Source: Treponema primitia ZAS-1 | GTDB lineage: Bacteria; Spirochaetota; Spirochaetia; Treponematales; Breznakiellaceae | Direction: 5' to 3' | DNA length: 45,754 nt | Assembly: GCF_000297095.1 (NCBI RefSeq) | Contig: NZ_AEEA01000055.1 | Coordinates: forward strand, 1 to 45,754 | Shown here: positions 1 through 7,966 of the stretch, piece by piece | How positions within the stretch are numbered: the stretch's first letter is position 1 | Layout: each line of letters opens with the position of its first letter | Made by a program: the position numbers and the translations under genes | The notes under the pieces: generated by a model | Database searches by the model: none | Told to the model about the DNA's origin: nothing | What the model saw: only the letters and a program-made list of their open reading frames with translations

Positions 1-333
1 TTTCCAGTTTTCCCCCCGTTTAATCTGTTCGGTGACCATTTTGACGGCATATTCGGTAAGCCGTTTGCGCAGCCCGCCATAGGCGGAGACCTGGATTTCC
101 ACATCGATTACGATACCCGTTTTGGTATGGACCTTTACGTCCAAAACCCCTGCTTTGTCATCTGCAAACTCCCGTTTGAGATTGGGGTCCACGATGGTTA
201 GGCTGTTGTATTCTGTCTCGGGCAGATTAAGGGCAGCCTTTAAAAACCCGGCAAGAATATCGATATTCCGCTGGTCGCCGAAGATAAGTTTGAAAACATA
301 GTCCACCATAATTTTGAGCACTGGTTTTTTCAT
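1..333 (-). CDS. Rpn family PD-(D/E)XK nuclease / putative transposase (partial)
   Basis: The reading frame is open from the window's left edge to an ATG at 333-331. That start is preceded by a strong AGGAGG box (339-344), so the N-terminus is complete and the C-terminus is cut off. The 111 visible residues begin MKKPVLKIMVDYVFKLIFG. They carry the pattern of the PDDEXK_2/Rpn family: an opening 'D-x-x-F-K-x-I-F-G' block, then a predicted metal-binding Asp in 'VLDVKV', then 'DVEIQ' supplying the E-x-Q catalytic pair. Known members are DNA endonucleases that promote recA-independent recombination and are often mobile or multi-copy. Here it is a lone gene at the edge, so no partner can be judged. 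Family assignment is good; activity is inferred. Confidence 0.85.
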   Translation of the reverse strand, partial: MKKPVLKIMVDYVFKLIFGDQRNIDILAGFLKAALNLPETEYNSLTIVDPNLKREFADDKAGVLDVKVHTKTGIVIDVEIQVSAYGGLRKRLTEYAVKMVTEQIKRGENWK

Positions 334-445
334 AAAAACCTCCTGCCCAAAATAGGGAACCAGGCCCTGGTTTTGCTTTAGTCTGCGGAAAAATATTTCT
401 TTTTTTTAACGCGCCTAATTGGCCGCTGACTTCTTCCCAAGTGGC

Positions 446-474
446 TTGAACTCTCCTGCCTCTTAGGGTTCAAT
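446..474 (+). promoter_or_regulatory. Candidate promoter for the UDG-priA operon
   Basis: TTGAAC (446-451) is separated by 17 nt from TTCAAT (469-474). The ATG of the UDG gene begins 7 nt after the last -10 base, and there is no Shine-Dalgarno sequence, so the mRNA may be leaderless. The match is moderate: 5/6 at -35 and 4/6 at -10. Confidence 0.4.
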
Positions 475-480
475 AGAACC

Positions 481-1266
481 ATGACCGCCGATGAAAAACT
501 AAGCCTTGCCCATCTTCTAGACACAACCGGGGATTATCTCCGGGACGGTTATCGTCTGCCCAGGGTTGAATACGGATTCACCAATGACGGGGAGCTTCCC
601 CCGATGGTATCGGCGCCCAATGCGGCGCTTCCCGATGCGGTATCGGTTCCCGGCAGCAGCGACACCCTGGATGGTATTGCCGCCGAAATAGGCGCCTGTA
701 CCGGATGCCCCCTTCACAGCGGGCGGACAAAGGCCGTTCCCGGCGAGGGGGCAGCCCAGCCCCTGGTGATGATCATAGGCGAAGGTCCCGGAGCGGACGA
801 AGACGCTTCGGGGAGGCCCTTTGTGGGAAAGGCGGGACAGCTGCTGGACAAGATGCTTTCCGCAGTGGGCCTGTCCCGGGAAAAGAACTGCTTTATCTCC
901 AATGTGGTAAAGTGCCGGCCTCCGAACAACCGGGACCCCTTGCCGGAAGAGATGGGGCCTTGTTCCCGTTTTCTTGCCCGGCAAATAACCCTGCTTAATC
1001 CTAAGATTATCCTCTGTGTGGGCAGGATTTCCGCCCAGGCTCTGTTAAAGACCGGCGCGTCCATAGGGAGCCTTCGTGGAAGCTTTAATCCCTATCAGCT
1101 TGCGGATGATCTGGTCATTCCCCTGCTGGCTACCTACCACCCCAGCGCCATACTCCGGGACGAATCCTACAAACGCCCCGCCTGGGAGGATCTCAAGCTG
1201 CTCCGGCAGCGGCTTATGGAATTAGACTCAAACTACGCCCTGGAAGCAGGGGAAGGCGGCCGGTAG
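481..1266 (+). CDS. Uracil-DNA glycosylase, family 4 (Fe-S type)
   Basis: The 261-residue protein matches family 4 (UDGa-type) uracil-DNA glycosylases, which remove uracil from DNA to start base-excision repair. Visible motifs in order are: 'CTGCPLH', giving two of the expected Fe-S cysteines (about residues 73-79); 'GEGPGADED..GRPFVG' around the uracil pocket; 'NVVKCRPPNNRDP' with a further cysteine; and 'YHPSAIL' near the C-terminus, where the catalytic HPS-type loop lies. About 70 N-terminal residues precede the core, somewhat longer than usual, so the start could be internal. The ATG at 481 has no Shine-Dalgarno box but lies 6 nt after a -10-like element. priA follows after 1 nt, suggesting one transcript. 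Confidence 0.9.
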   Translation: MTADEKLSLAHLLDTTGDYLRDGYRLPRVEYGFTNDGELPPMVSAPNAALPDAVSVPGSSDTLDGIAAEIGACTGCPLHSGRTKAVPGEGAAQPLVMIIGEGPGADEDASGRPFVGKAGQLLDKMLSAVGLSREKNCFISNVVKCRPPNNRDPLPEEMGPCSRFLARQITLLNPKIILCVGRISAQALLKTGASIGSLRGSFNPYQLADDLVIPLLATYHPSAILRDESYKRPAWEDLKLLRQRLMELDSNYALEAGEGGR

Positions 1267-1267
1267 C

Positions 1268-3280
1268 TTGACCCCTACCCCACCCTATTTCGATCTCGTC
1301 TTTGATGTTCCTATCCGGGAAAATCCGGTTTTTACCTACCGTGGGGATCCGAAAGGAGAAGCGGGTGTCGGAAAGCGGGTCATGGCCCCCTTTGGCCGCC
1401 GGGAGATGACGGGCTATATCATCGGCGAACGGGCAGAGCCGGCGGCGGGGCTAAGCGAAGGGTCGATAAAGGCTATACGCCGGGTGGTGGACGCCGAACC
1501 GATCTTTGATGAATCGGACATTGATCTGGCCAGATGGATGGCGGGCTATTACCTCTGCGGTCTTGGAGAAGCCCTGGCGGCGATGATCCCCTCCGGTCGG
1601 CGGGTCGGCGGTTATTCAAGCTTTCCGGATGATCCGGGAGATATAGCCCGGGAAGCCCTTGCCCTGTCGGATGAACAGGAAAAAGCCCTGGCGGCGATTA
1701 CCGCAGCCGCGGCACCCGCAGAAAAACTGCGCCCCTTCTATCTGTTCGGTATCACCGGTTCGGGGAAAACTGAGGTGTTCCTCCGTTCGGCGGAGTCGGT
1801 GATCCGGGACGGCAAATCGGTGATCTACCTGGTCCCGGAAATCTCCCTGACCCACCAAACCGCCGAAGCTATCGGCAAACGCTTCGGCCCCATAGCTGCC
1901 ACCATCCATTCCGGCATGAGCCCCGGCAAACGCCTGGCCGAATGGCTCCGTATCCGTTCCGGGGAAGTCCGTATCGTAGTGGGTCCCCGGAGCGCCGTCT
2001 TTGCCCCCCTGCGGAACCTGGGGTTAATCATCATCGACGAGGAGCATGACGGTTCCTATAAGTCCGGGAATACCCCCCGCTACCATGCCCGGCAGGTGGC
2101 TATGCGCCGGAGCTCCATTACCGGCGCCCGGCTGGTGATGGGATCCGCCACCCCTTCGGTGGAGGCTTGGAAACTCATGTCGAGCCCAGGTTCGAAGGAA
2201 GCGGGCATTACCCGGCTGGACCTGACCCGGCGGCTTTCCGGGGGAAGTCCTCCGGAGATTATCCCCGTAAGCCTGGAACATACCGAAGGCTGTCTGACCA
2301 CAGAGCTGAAGGAGGAGATACGGAAAACCGCCCAGCTTGGCCGGCAGAGTATACTCTTCCTAAACCGTCGAGGCTTTGCCTATTTTTACCATTGCAAGCA
2401 ATGCGGTTACGAGCTTACCTGTAAGCACTGTTCCGTGTCCCTGACCTACCACAAGAGCAAGGGCCGGGCGGTCTGTCATTATTGCGGGTACTCCGTAATT
2501 CCCCCAAGAGCCTGTCCCCAGTGCGGTTCCCTGGAAGCGGGGTTTACCGGCTTTGGCACGGAGATGATCGAGGAAGAGGTTGGCCGGACCTTCCCGGAAC
2601 TGCGTTTACGCCGGGCCGATGCGGATACCACCGGGCGCAAGGGCAGCCTGGCGGAAACCCTGGACATTTTCAAGGCCGGGGGCATCGACATACTCCTGGG
2701 AACCCAGATGGTGGCAAAGGGGCTTAACTTCCCCGGGGTACGGCTGGTCGGGGTAGTATTGGCGGATACGGGGCTCCATCTCCCGGACTTCCGGGCGGCG
2801 GAGCGGACCTTCTCCCTGATCGTCCAGGTTGCCGGCCGGGCGGGCCGCTATTTCCCCGACGGTAAGGTGATTGTCCAAACCCTCAGGCCAAACGACCCGG
2901 CCATACTGCGGGCCTGTGCGCTGGATGTGGAGGGCTTCTTTGCAGCGGAACTGGCCCAGCGGGAAATGCTGGGCTTCCCGCCCTATACCCGGCTCATTCG
3001 TTTTACGGTACGCGCTAAAGAGGCGCCCAGGGCCGATGCCGCCATCAAACGGCTGGCAGGCATTGCCTCGCCCCTGATCCCCCGGGACGCTGATATCCTG
3101 GGCCCTGCGGAGTGCCCCATCGGCATAATCTCGGGAAACCACCGGCGGCAGCTTATACTCCGGGGAAAGGGCATGGGGACCCTCCACGGGGCAGCAAAGG
3201 CTATCCTGGACAGCTACGAGAAGGGACGGGACGCCAAGGCCTACCTTGAGGTGGACGTGGACCCCGTAAGTCTCCTATAA
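1268..3280 (+). CDS. priA: Primosomal protein N' (PriA helicase)
   Basis: A 670-residue superfamily 2 DNA helicase that restarts stalled replication forks by loading the primosome. Seen in order: an N-terminal 3'-DNA-binding-type domain (PYFDLVFDVPI...); Walker A 'GITGSGKTE' from residue 161; the DEEH box 'IIDEEHD' near residue 256; a double zinc module with CxxC pairs (CKQC, CKHC, CHYC, CPQC) around residues 378-417; and helicase motifs V/VI ('LLGTQMVAKGLNFP', 'QVAGRAGR'). Length fits the family, though PriA is often slightly longer. The start is TTG at 1268, one base after the UDG stop, with an AAGGCGG-like box upstream. The stop overlaps the convergent rpiB stop by 6 nt. Confidence 0.96.
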   Translation: MTPTPPYFDLVFDVPIRENPVFTYRGDPKGEAGVGKRVMAPFGRREMTGYIIGERAEPAAGLSEGSIKAIRRVVDAEPIFDESDIDLARWMAGYYLCGLGEALAAMIPSGRRVGGYSSFPDDPGDIAREALALSDEQEKALAAITAAAAPAEKLRPFYLFGITGSGKTEVFLRSAESVIRDGKSVIYLVPEISLTHQTAEAIGKRFGPIAATIHSGMSPGKRLAEWLRIRSGEVRIVVGPRSAVFAPLRNLGLIIIDEEHDGSYKSGNTPRYHARQVAMRRSSITGARLVMGSATPSVEAWKLMSSPGSKEAGITRLDLTRRLSGGSPPEIIPVSLEHTEGCLTTELKEEIRKTAQLGRQSILFLNRRGFAYFYHCKQCGYELTCKHCSVSLTYHKSKGRAVCHYCGYSVIPPRACPQCGSLEAGFTGFGTEMIEEEVGRTFPELRLRRADADTTGRKGSLAETLDIFKAGGIDILLGTQMVAKGLNFPGVRLVGVVLADTGLHLPDFRAAERTFSLIVQVAGRAGRYFPDGKVIVQTLRPNDPAILRACALDVEGFFAAELAQREMLGFPPYTRLIRFTVRAKEAPRADAAIKRLAGIASPLIPRDADILGPAECPIGIISGNHRRQLILRGKGMGTLHGAAKAILDSYEKGRDAKAYLEVDVDPVSLL

Positions 3281-3739
3281 TTCTTCCAGGAAGTCGATAT
3301 TTCCCGCTTCGATTTTCATGATCTTATTCACCCGCTGTTCGTGCCGCCCGCCCCTTTCAAATTCAGTTTCGAGCCATATCTTTACAAGAAGCTTTGCCAG
3401 ATCGATACCAAGCACCCTGGCGCCCAGGGCAAGCATGTTGGTGTTGTTATGCTGTCTGGAAAGCATTGCGGTATAACAGTCGGTACATGCCACGCAGCGG
3501 ATACCCTTCACCTTATTTGCAGAAAGAGACATGCCCACCCCGGTTCCGCAGATAATGATACCCCTATCACATTCACCGGAGCTAACCGCTTTAGCTGCCA
3601 AATACCCCCACTTGGGGTAATCGGTCCGTCCGTTCGTGGTAGGGCCCAAATCTTTAAAGGGCAGTTTCAGCTCCTCCAGGTAACGGCTTATTTCCTGCTT
3701 CATCTCAAATCCCGCGTGATCACTTGCAAGGACTATCAT
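3275..3739 (-). CDS. rpiB: Ribose-5-phosphate isomerase B
   Basis: A 154-residue RpiB/LacAB-family sugar-phosphate isomerase that interconverts ribose-5-P and ribulose-5-P in the cytosol for the pentose phosphate pathway. It opens 'MIVLASDHAGFEMK' (the DHAG phosphate-binding start). It also contains 'GIIICGTGVGMS' and the active-site Cys region 'VACTDCYTAMLSRQHNN'. The ATG at 3739 has a clear GGAGGT box. The gene is transcribed away from the adjacent metal-dependent regulator and converges with priA, overlapping its stop codon. Confidence 0.95.
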   Translation of the reverse strand: MIVLASDHAGFEMKQEISRYLEELKLPFKDLGPTTNGRTDYPKWGYLAAKAVSSGECDRGIIICGTGVGMSLSANKVKGIRCVACTDCYTAMLSRQHNNTNMLALGARVLGIDLAKLLVKIWLETEFERGGRHEQRVNKIMKIEAGNIDFLEEL

Positions 3740-3771
3740 TACTTACCTCCAAAACATTATTATATAAAAGG

Positions 3772-3801
3772 TTGACAATTATAACCATATCCCTCAATAT
3801 A
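3772..3801 (+). promoter_or_regulatory. Promoter of the DtxR/MntR-type regulator gene
   Basis: A perfect TTGACA at 3772-3777 is followed after 18 nt by AATATA (3796-3801). The ATG at 3807 lies only 5 nt beyond, and no Shine-Dalgarno sequence is present, so the transcript is predicted to start at or next to the start codon. Confidence 0.55.
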
Positions 3802-3806
3802 AAACT

Positions 3807-4175
3807 ATGACCCAATCTCTGGAAGATTATCTTGAAATGGTGAGTTTCCTCTCCGATGAAGGTGAAGTCCGGGTTACGGATATTGCATCCCGGCTGGGGG
3901 TTTCTAAGCCTTCGGTGCTTACTGCCCTCAAGGCTCTGGAGGAACAGGGGCTTTTGGAACACGAACGATACCGCACTGTTACCCTGACCCAGAAGGGGGC
4001 TATCCAGGCTGCGGAAATCCGGGACCGCCATAACTTCCTCACCGGTTTTCTCCGGGACACCGTTGGGGTAAACGCTGAAACTGCGGAAGAGGATGCCTGC
4101 AAGATGGAGCATATCCTTTCCGAAGAAACCCTCAAAAAATTAAAGCTCCTTGCCCGCACTAAGAAAAAAGTCTAA
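3807..4175 (+). CDS. DtxR/MntR/TroR-family metal-dependent transcriptional regulator
   Basis: A 122-residue protein with an N-terminal winged helix-turn-helix ('RVTDIASRLGVSKPSVLTAL', about residues 22-41) and a dimerisation/metal domain. The opening 'MTQSLEDYLEM' aligns with MntR, supporting the start at 3807. Metal-ligand positions are readable: D7 and E10 (as in MntR), H75 in 'RDRHNFL', and 'ACKMEH' giving C98, E101 and H102. C98 is the residue type found in DtxR/IdeR, whereas MntR has Glu there. The SH3-like third domain of DtxR is absent. The family represses metal-uptake genes when Mn or Fe is bound. It is followed 6 nt later by an RNA methyltransferase gene, which gives no hint of the regulon. 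Confidence 0.88.
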   Translation: MTQSLEDYLEMVSFLSDEGEVRVTDIASRLGVSKPSVLTALKALEEQGLLEHERYRTVTLTQKGAIQAAEIRDRHNFLTGFLRDTVGVNAETAEEDACKMEHILSEETLKKLKLLARTKKKV

Positions 4176-4181
4176 GCAATC

Positions 4182-4967
4182 TTGTCTCCCCTGAATGATC
4201 AATTTGAAAGCTACTACAACACTATTTACGGAAAGCGCTGGACCGGTTTACGGGAAAGCCTTATTAAAGAAAGTAAACCCATCCCCTACAGTGACGGTCT
4301 CGTTACACCCTATATGCTGGACCATGCTTCTGTCCTGGCCGCCCTTTCCCTGCGTGTTCCCGATGAAGGGCAAATTCTGGATGCCTGCGCCGCCCCGGGC
4401 GGAAAGAGCCTGGTGATTGCTTCAATTATGTGTCCACAGTCTACACTCCTCTCAAACGAGCTGTCCGGCGAAAGAAGGCGACGGCTTGTAAAGGTACTGG
4501 ACGAACACCTGCCGCCGGAAAAGCGGGAACGGGTTACCGTCTCTGGTTTTGACGCTGCTGCGGCGGGGGGTAAGAAAAGTGAACATACGCGTTTTACAGC
4601 AATACTACTGGATGCTCCCTGTTCCAGTGAACGTCATGTTATCAATAATGAAAAAGCCCTTGCGGAATGGACACCAGCCCGCCCCCGATTTCTCGCCAAA
4701 CGGCAATGGGCGCTGCTTTCCTCAGCATTTCTGTTGTTACAACCCGGCGCTTCCCTGGTCTACGCGACCTGCGCTCTTTCGCCGGAAGAAAACGACGGCG
4801 TGGCTTCCCGGCTTGTTGAAAAATACCGGGGCACAGTACTATTGGACCATCCGGATTTTAGCGAAGGTGAAGAAACAAAATATGGCAGAATTATTTTGCC
4901 GGATCTATGCGGCGGTATGGGACCCATGTATGTGGCGAGGTTTAAGAAGGCGATCCTCACCCCCTGA
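4182..4967 (+). CDS. RsmB/NOP/NSUN-family RNA m5C methyltransferase
   Basis: A 261-residue class I SAM-dependent methyltransferase. Motif I is 'LDACAAPGGKS' (about residues 66-76), which binds SAM. 'LLDAPCSSERH' supplies the motif IV cysteine and 'YATCALSPEEND' the motif VI catalytic cysteine, as in 5-methylcytosine RNA methyltransferases. It lacks the N-terminal NusB-like domain of full RsmB and the C-terminal PUA-like extension of RsmF, so it is a minimal catalytic form; the target RNA cannot be told. The start is TTG at 4182, six bases after the upstream regulator, without a good Shine-Dalgarno sequence. Its 3' end overlaps truA, on the other strand, by 11 nt. Confidence 0.88.
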   Translation: MSPLNDQFESYYNTIYGKRWTGLRESLIKESKPIPYSDGLVTPYMLDHASVLAALSLRVPDEGQILDACAAPGGKSLVIASIMCPQSTLLSNELSGERRRRLVKVLDEHLPPEKRERVTVSGFDAAAAGGKKSEHTRFTAILLDAPCSSERHVINNEKALAEWTPARPRFLAKRQWALLSSAFLLLQPGASLVYATCALSPEENDGVASRLVEKYRGTVLLDHPDFSEGEETKYGRIILPDLCGGMGPMYVARFKKAILTP

Positions 4968-5715
4968 AATACTCCACCTTCCACAAAAACAACCCATTCG
5001 GCGGAACCGTGGGCCCCGCCATGCTTCGGTCTCCGGTTTCGATGATCCGTTTCAATTCTTCCGGCGATTTCCCCTTCTCCTCATAGTGTAACAGTGTTCC
5101 TACAACCGATCGGACCATCTTCCACAAAAAAGCATTAGCCTGAATTTCAAAAATAAGGGTATCATCCTGAACGGTAAAACCGGCATGATAAAAATAGCGG
5201 CTCCTGGATTTGCTGGGGTCCTGGGGCCAGGCAAAGAGTGAACAATCCAGCTCCCCGCGAAATAGCCGGGCATAATCGTTCAGCAGATCCAGATGGGGGC
5301 GGCGCCAAAGCTGAAGGTTATAGCGCAGTTCATGGGGCAGCGCCGGACGGCCGCAGATTAGGTGGTAACGGTAGCTGCGGGAACGGGCGTCGAAGCGGGC
5401 GTGGAAATCCGGCAGGGTAACACCGGCTTCCAGGATCCGGATATCCCGGGGGAGCAGGCTGTTCAAGGCCTGAACAAACCGTTCCGCAGGAATACTGCTG
5501 ATAGGCGTAGTAAAATTAGCCACCTGCCCTGCGGCGTGAACCCCCGCGTCGGTTCTTCCTGAACCGGTAAGAACAACAGGGTGCTTGTGGATCCGTTCCA
5601 GAGCTGCTTCAATGGTTCCCTGGACAGTCCTGTTACAGCCCTGGCGCTGCCATCCGGAAAAATCCGTTCCGTCATAGGCGATGAGCAGCTTAATATTACG
5701 AAGGGTACTAGGCAT
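4957..5715 (-). CDS. truA: tRNA pseudouridine(38-40) synthase TruA
   Basis: A 252-residue TruA that converts uridines 38-40 of the tRNA anticodon arm to pseudouridine. The N-terminus 'IKLLIAYDGTDFSGWQ' and the catalytic-Asp motif 'GSGRTDAGVHAAGQVANF' (about residues 51-68) are typical. 'FLWKMVRSVVGTLL' near residue 206 is the conserved C-terminal RNA-binding block. The ATG at 5715 overlaps the DUF2225 gene by 8 nt without its own strong ribosome site, so translational coupling is likely. It is the last gene of the cdaA operon. Confidence 0.96.
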   Translation of the reverse strand: MPSTLRNIKLLIAYDGTDFSGWQRQGCNRTVQGTIEAALERIHKHPVVLTGSGRTDAGVHAAGQVANFTTPISSIPAERFVQALNSLLPRDIRILEAGVTLPDFHARFDARSRSYRYHLICGRPALPHELRYNLQLWRRPHLDLLNDYARLFRGELDCSLFAWPQDPSKSRSRYFYHAGFTVQDDTLIFEIQANAFLWKMVRSVVGTLLHYEEKGKSPEELKRIIETGDRSMAGPTVPPNGLFLWKVEYFRG

Positions 5716-6568
5716 CGATTTGCGTTATTTCTTTATTGATGCTCTCGTAGAGGGACCGTGCGCTTTCCAGGAGGGAACCGGGTTTGGACTTGGAGGACTT
5801 GCCCATGCCGAAGATCTTTGCCACCGTACGTTTTGCTTCTTCCAAAGACGCGATACGCTGGGCGGCATCGGCCATGGGGCCGTACTTTGACTTCAACAGG
5901 GCACAGAGATACAGGGCGCCCTCATAGGAATAGTTTTTGTCCGTATCGGGGCCAAAGCCCTTAAGGCTCGACAGGCTCTCTATGCCCGATTGTTCCCGCC
6001 GTATGGCATCATTGTAAAGAAACTCCGCCTTCTTTTTAAAAAGCGTGGCCACCCAGTCGTAATGCTGTCCGGGGTATTTTTTATTGATCTCGTCCAGAAG
6101 CCACCCTGTCCGCAGGGCTGCCATACCCTGTTTGATGGTGGGTGAAAATTCCTTGGAGAAAAAGTCGTAACACCGGAGTACTAAGTACAGGGAAGCGGCG
6201 CCGGAAATAAGCCCGCGGTTTTCATAGAAATCTACATTGGGAAAAATCTGCAGGGTGTCTTTTTTTCGTTTTTCCTGATCCGCCAGCGCCTTCTGGCGGT
6301 TCGTCTTTGGGAAGGTCATAAAATCATTATCCATGGAGGCAAACCAGCATTCAGGACAAACCGTAGCCTGATATGCCAGGGGGTAAATTTCCCCGTACCG
6401 TAAGGATGGTTCATAGAGACGGTGGAGTTCGTCCGTAAGATCCCCGGCGATAAGCCGTCCGCTGCCGGTAAGCAGCTCTTCCCGGTGGAAATCAGCGCCG
6501 CAGACAGGACAGATATAGGATTCCTTGGATTGAAAAGATATTTTTACTTCCCGTTCTTCACTCTTCAT
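5708..6568 (-). CDS. DUF2225 family protein
   Basis: A 286-residue protein of the DUF2225 family, whose function is unknown. An N-terminal zinc-ribbon-like pair, 'CPVCGADFH' (from about residue 19) and 'CPECWFAS' (about residues 73-80), suggests metal binding. The rest is predicted helical with TPR-like character, ending in 'LLESARSLYESINKEITQIDA'. No signal peptide or membrane segment is visible, so it is probably cytosolic. It lies between acpS and truA in the c-di-AMP operon, 14 nt downstream of acpS, and overlaps truA by 8 nt. Confidence 0.8.
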   Translation of the reverse strand: MKSEEREVKISFQSKESYICPVCGADFHREELLTGSGRLIAGDLTDELHRLYEPSLRYGEIYPLAYQATVCPECWFASMDNDFMTFPKTNRQKALADQEKRKKDTLQIFPNVDFYENRGLISGAASLYLVLRCYDFFSKEFSPTIKQGMAALRTGWLLDEINKKYPGQHYDWVATLFKKKAEFLYNDAIRREQSGIESLSSLKGFGPDTDKNYSYEGALYLCALLKSKYGPMADAAQRIASLEEAKRTVAKIFGMGKSSKSKPGSLLESARSLYESINKEITQIDA

Positions 6569-6582
6569 GAATATTTTCCGTC

Positions 6583-6957
6583 CTAATCTTTTTCCAATAC
6601 CACCATGGCAATAGCGTTCTCCCGCTCATGGGTTAGGGATATGTGTATTTTCGTAGCGCCGCTCCGCTTCAGGGCAGAAGAGGCGGTTCCAAAAACCTCT
6701 ATTTCCGGCATACCGTTATGACGGTTTACTACCAGTATATCCCGGAGAACTATCCCCGCAAGACCGGTACCCAGAGCTTTTCCAAAAGCTTCCTTTGCGG
6801 CAAACCGGGCCGATAAAGAAAGGAATGCGCCGTTTCCCTTGGACAGGGATGCTGAAAGCTCCTGGGGATGAAAATACCGTTCCAGTAAGCCCGGAATTGT
6901 ACGCCACCGTTCCAGGCGGCGCACATACACCACATCAACCCCGATACCTATAATCAA
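6583..6957 (-). CDS. acpS: Holo-[acyl-carrier-protein] synthase
   Basis: A 124-residue 4'-phosphopantetheinyl transferase that activates acyl carrier protein for fatty acid synthesis. The core motifs are 'IIGIGVDVVYVRRLERW', where the Asp coordinates Mg2+, and 'RFAAKEAFGKALGTG', where the Glu/Lys form the active site. I place the start at TTG 6957 because a GGAGG box (6966-6970) lies 8 nt upstream and the protein then begins M-IIGIGVD, like other AcpS. An upstream ATG at 6999 would add 14 unconserved residues and overlap cdaR by 20 nt. The resulting length is normal for the family. Confidence 0.93.
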   Translation of the reverse strand: MIIGIGVDVVYVRRLERWRTIPGLLERYFHPQELSASLSKGNGAFLSLSARFAAKEAFGKALGTGLAGIVLRDILVVNRHNGMPEIEVFGTASSALKRSGATKIHISLTHERENAIAMVVLEKD

Positions 6958-6979
6958 CAGGGGAACCTCCGGTTGCGTG

Positions 6980-7966
6980 TCATGATCCCCCGGTTCCAAT
7001 ACTGTGCTGCTGCCGCCGGCGAATTTGGATCAGCACATTTTCCGGGTCCTGGCGGATAAGGGTAAACATGACGGGAAACAGCGCCGAAACCGGCAGCAGG
7101 AATTCACCTATAGAATTAATTGAAGAACACTCCACGTAGAGGCTGACATCCTGGGGTTTTATTTTATTGAACGTGGTCTGTCCCCCCTCAATACGGATGG
7201 AGCCCGCTGCAATTTCCAGCTCACCGGAAAATTGTTCATCCAGATTATTTATCCTGATGGGAATATCCTCAAAATTTTGAATCCGCAGCTGTTCCCGAAT
7301 AACACCATGGAATTCGATAAGCCCGTTTCCCCGAATACTAAGAAGGGGCTGCGGGTTCAAAATCCGCACGGTGGTGGAGAAATCAACAGACCTGCCGGTA
7401 AGTTCAACAAAATTGGTGGACAGTTCAGAAACATCCATTAACAATCCCTTGGGCCCGTCAATAACCACATGGGCCGGGTCCAGGGTATATTCTCCCAACT
7501 CATAGCCCGGTTCAAGGGCGCCGCTGAAACTAGCCTTTATGGGGACAGTTTTACTAAGACGTTCATCCAGGGAAAGTATCACCTCCAGGGGATCCACCGA
7601 TATCTCCAGGGCTTCGGCGCGCAGGGCAGTCCCCTTTTTACGGATCTGCACCGGCGCCCGATAGGTTCCCGGCTCGGTATACTTGTTAAGATCAATATAG
7701 GCTTGGATATCATCTTCCAGAATAGGGTAAATGGTATTGGCATCCCCCCGGAGGGTAATTCCGATTAGCCCCGGATAGGGGCCGGCTGGAGTCAGACTGC
7801 TATCGGTTTCTACACTGAGGGGAACCGAAAAAAACCGTTCCTCCTGGAGGCTCATACGGTGAAAGACAAAAAGCATGATGGCTAGGGCAATGGAAATGAC
7901 CTTAGCCGGCCAGTTTTCCGCAATCTTGGCAAGCATGGGACCAATGGTCAGCTTTCTATCGTTCAA
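6980..7966 (-). CDS. cdaR: YbbR-domain protein, CdaA regulator (CdaR-like)
   Basis: An extracytoplasmic YbbR-repeat protein. One N-terminal membrane segment ('KVISIALAIMLFVFHR') anchors it, and the rest consists of YbbR-type beta modules (for example 'KTVPIKASFSGALEPGYELGEY', shortened here). In Firmicutes the homologue CdaR, encoded next to cdaA, binds and modulates the c-di-AMP cyclase; the same pairing is seen here. The longest frame begins at 8062 and overlaps cdaA by more than 100 nt, so I favour TTG 7966, with GGAAAGGA about 8 nt upstream and an 11-nt overlap with cdaA. ATGs at 7987 and 7975 are alternatives. About 328 residues. Confidence 0.85.
   Translation of the reverse strand: MNDRKLTIGPMLAKIAENWPAKVISIALAIMLFVFHRMSLQEERFFSVPLSVETDSSLTPAGPYPGLIGITLRGDANTIYPILEDDIQAYIDLNKYTEPGTYRAPVQIRKKGTALRAEALEISVDPLEVILSLDERLSKTVPIKASFSGALEPGYELGEYTLDPAHVVIDGPKGLLMDVSELSTNFVELTGRSVDFSTTVRILNPQPLLSIRGNGLIEFHGVIREQLRIQNFEDIPIRINNLDEQFSGELEIAAGSIRIEGGQTTFNKIKPQDVSLYVECSSINSIGEFLLPVSALFPVMFTLIRQDPENVLIQIRRRQQHSIGTGGS

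Noticed and set aside
358..372. Palindrome AACCAGGCCCTGGTT between the Rpn gene and UDG
   Set aside because: The stem is short with almost no loop and lacks a clear promoter or T run beside it, so neither a terminator nor an operator can be supported.
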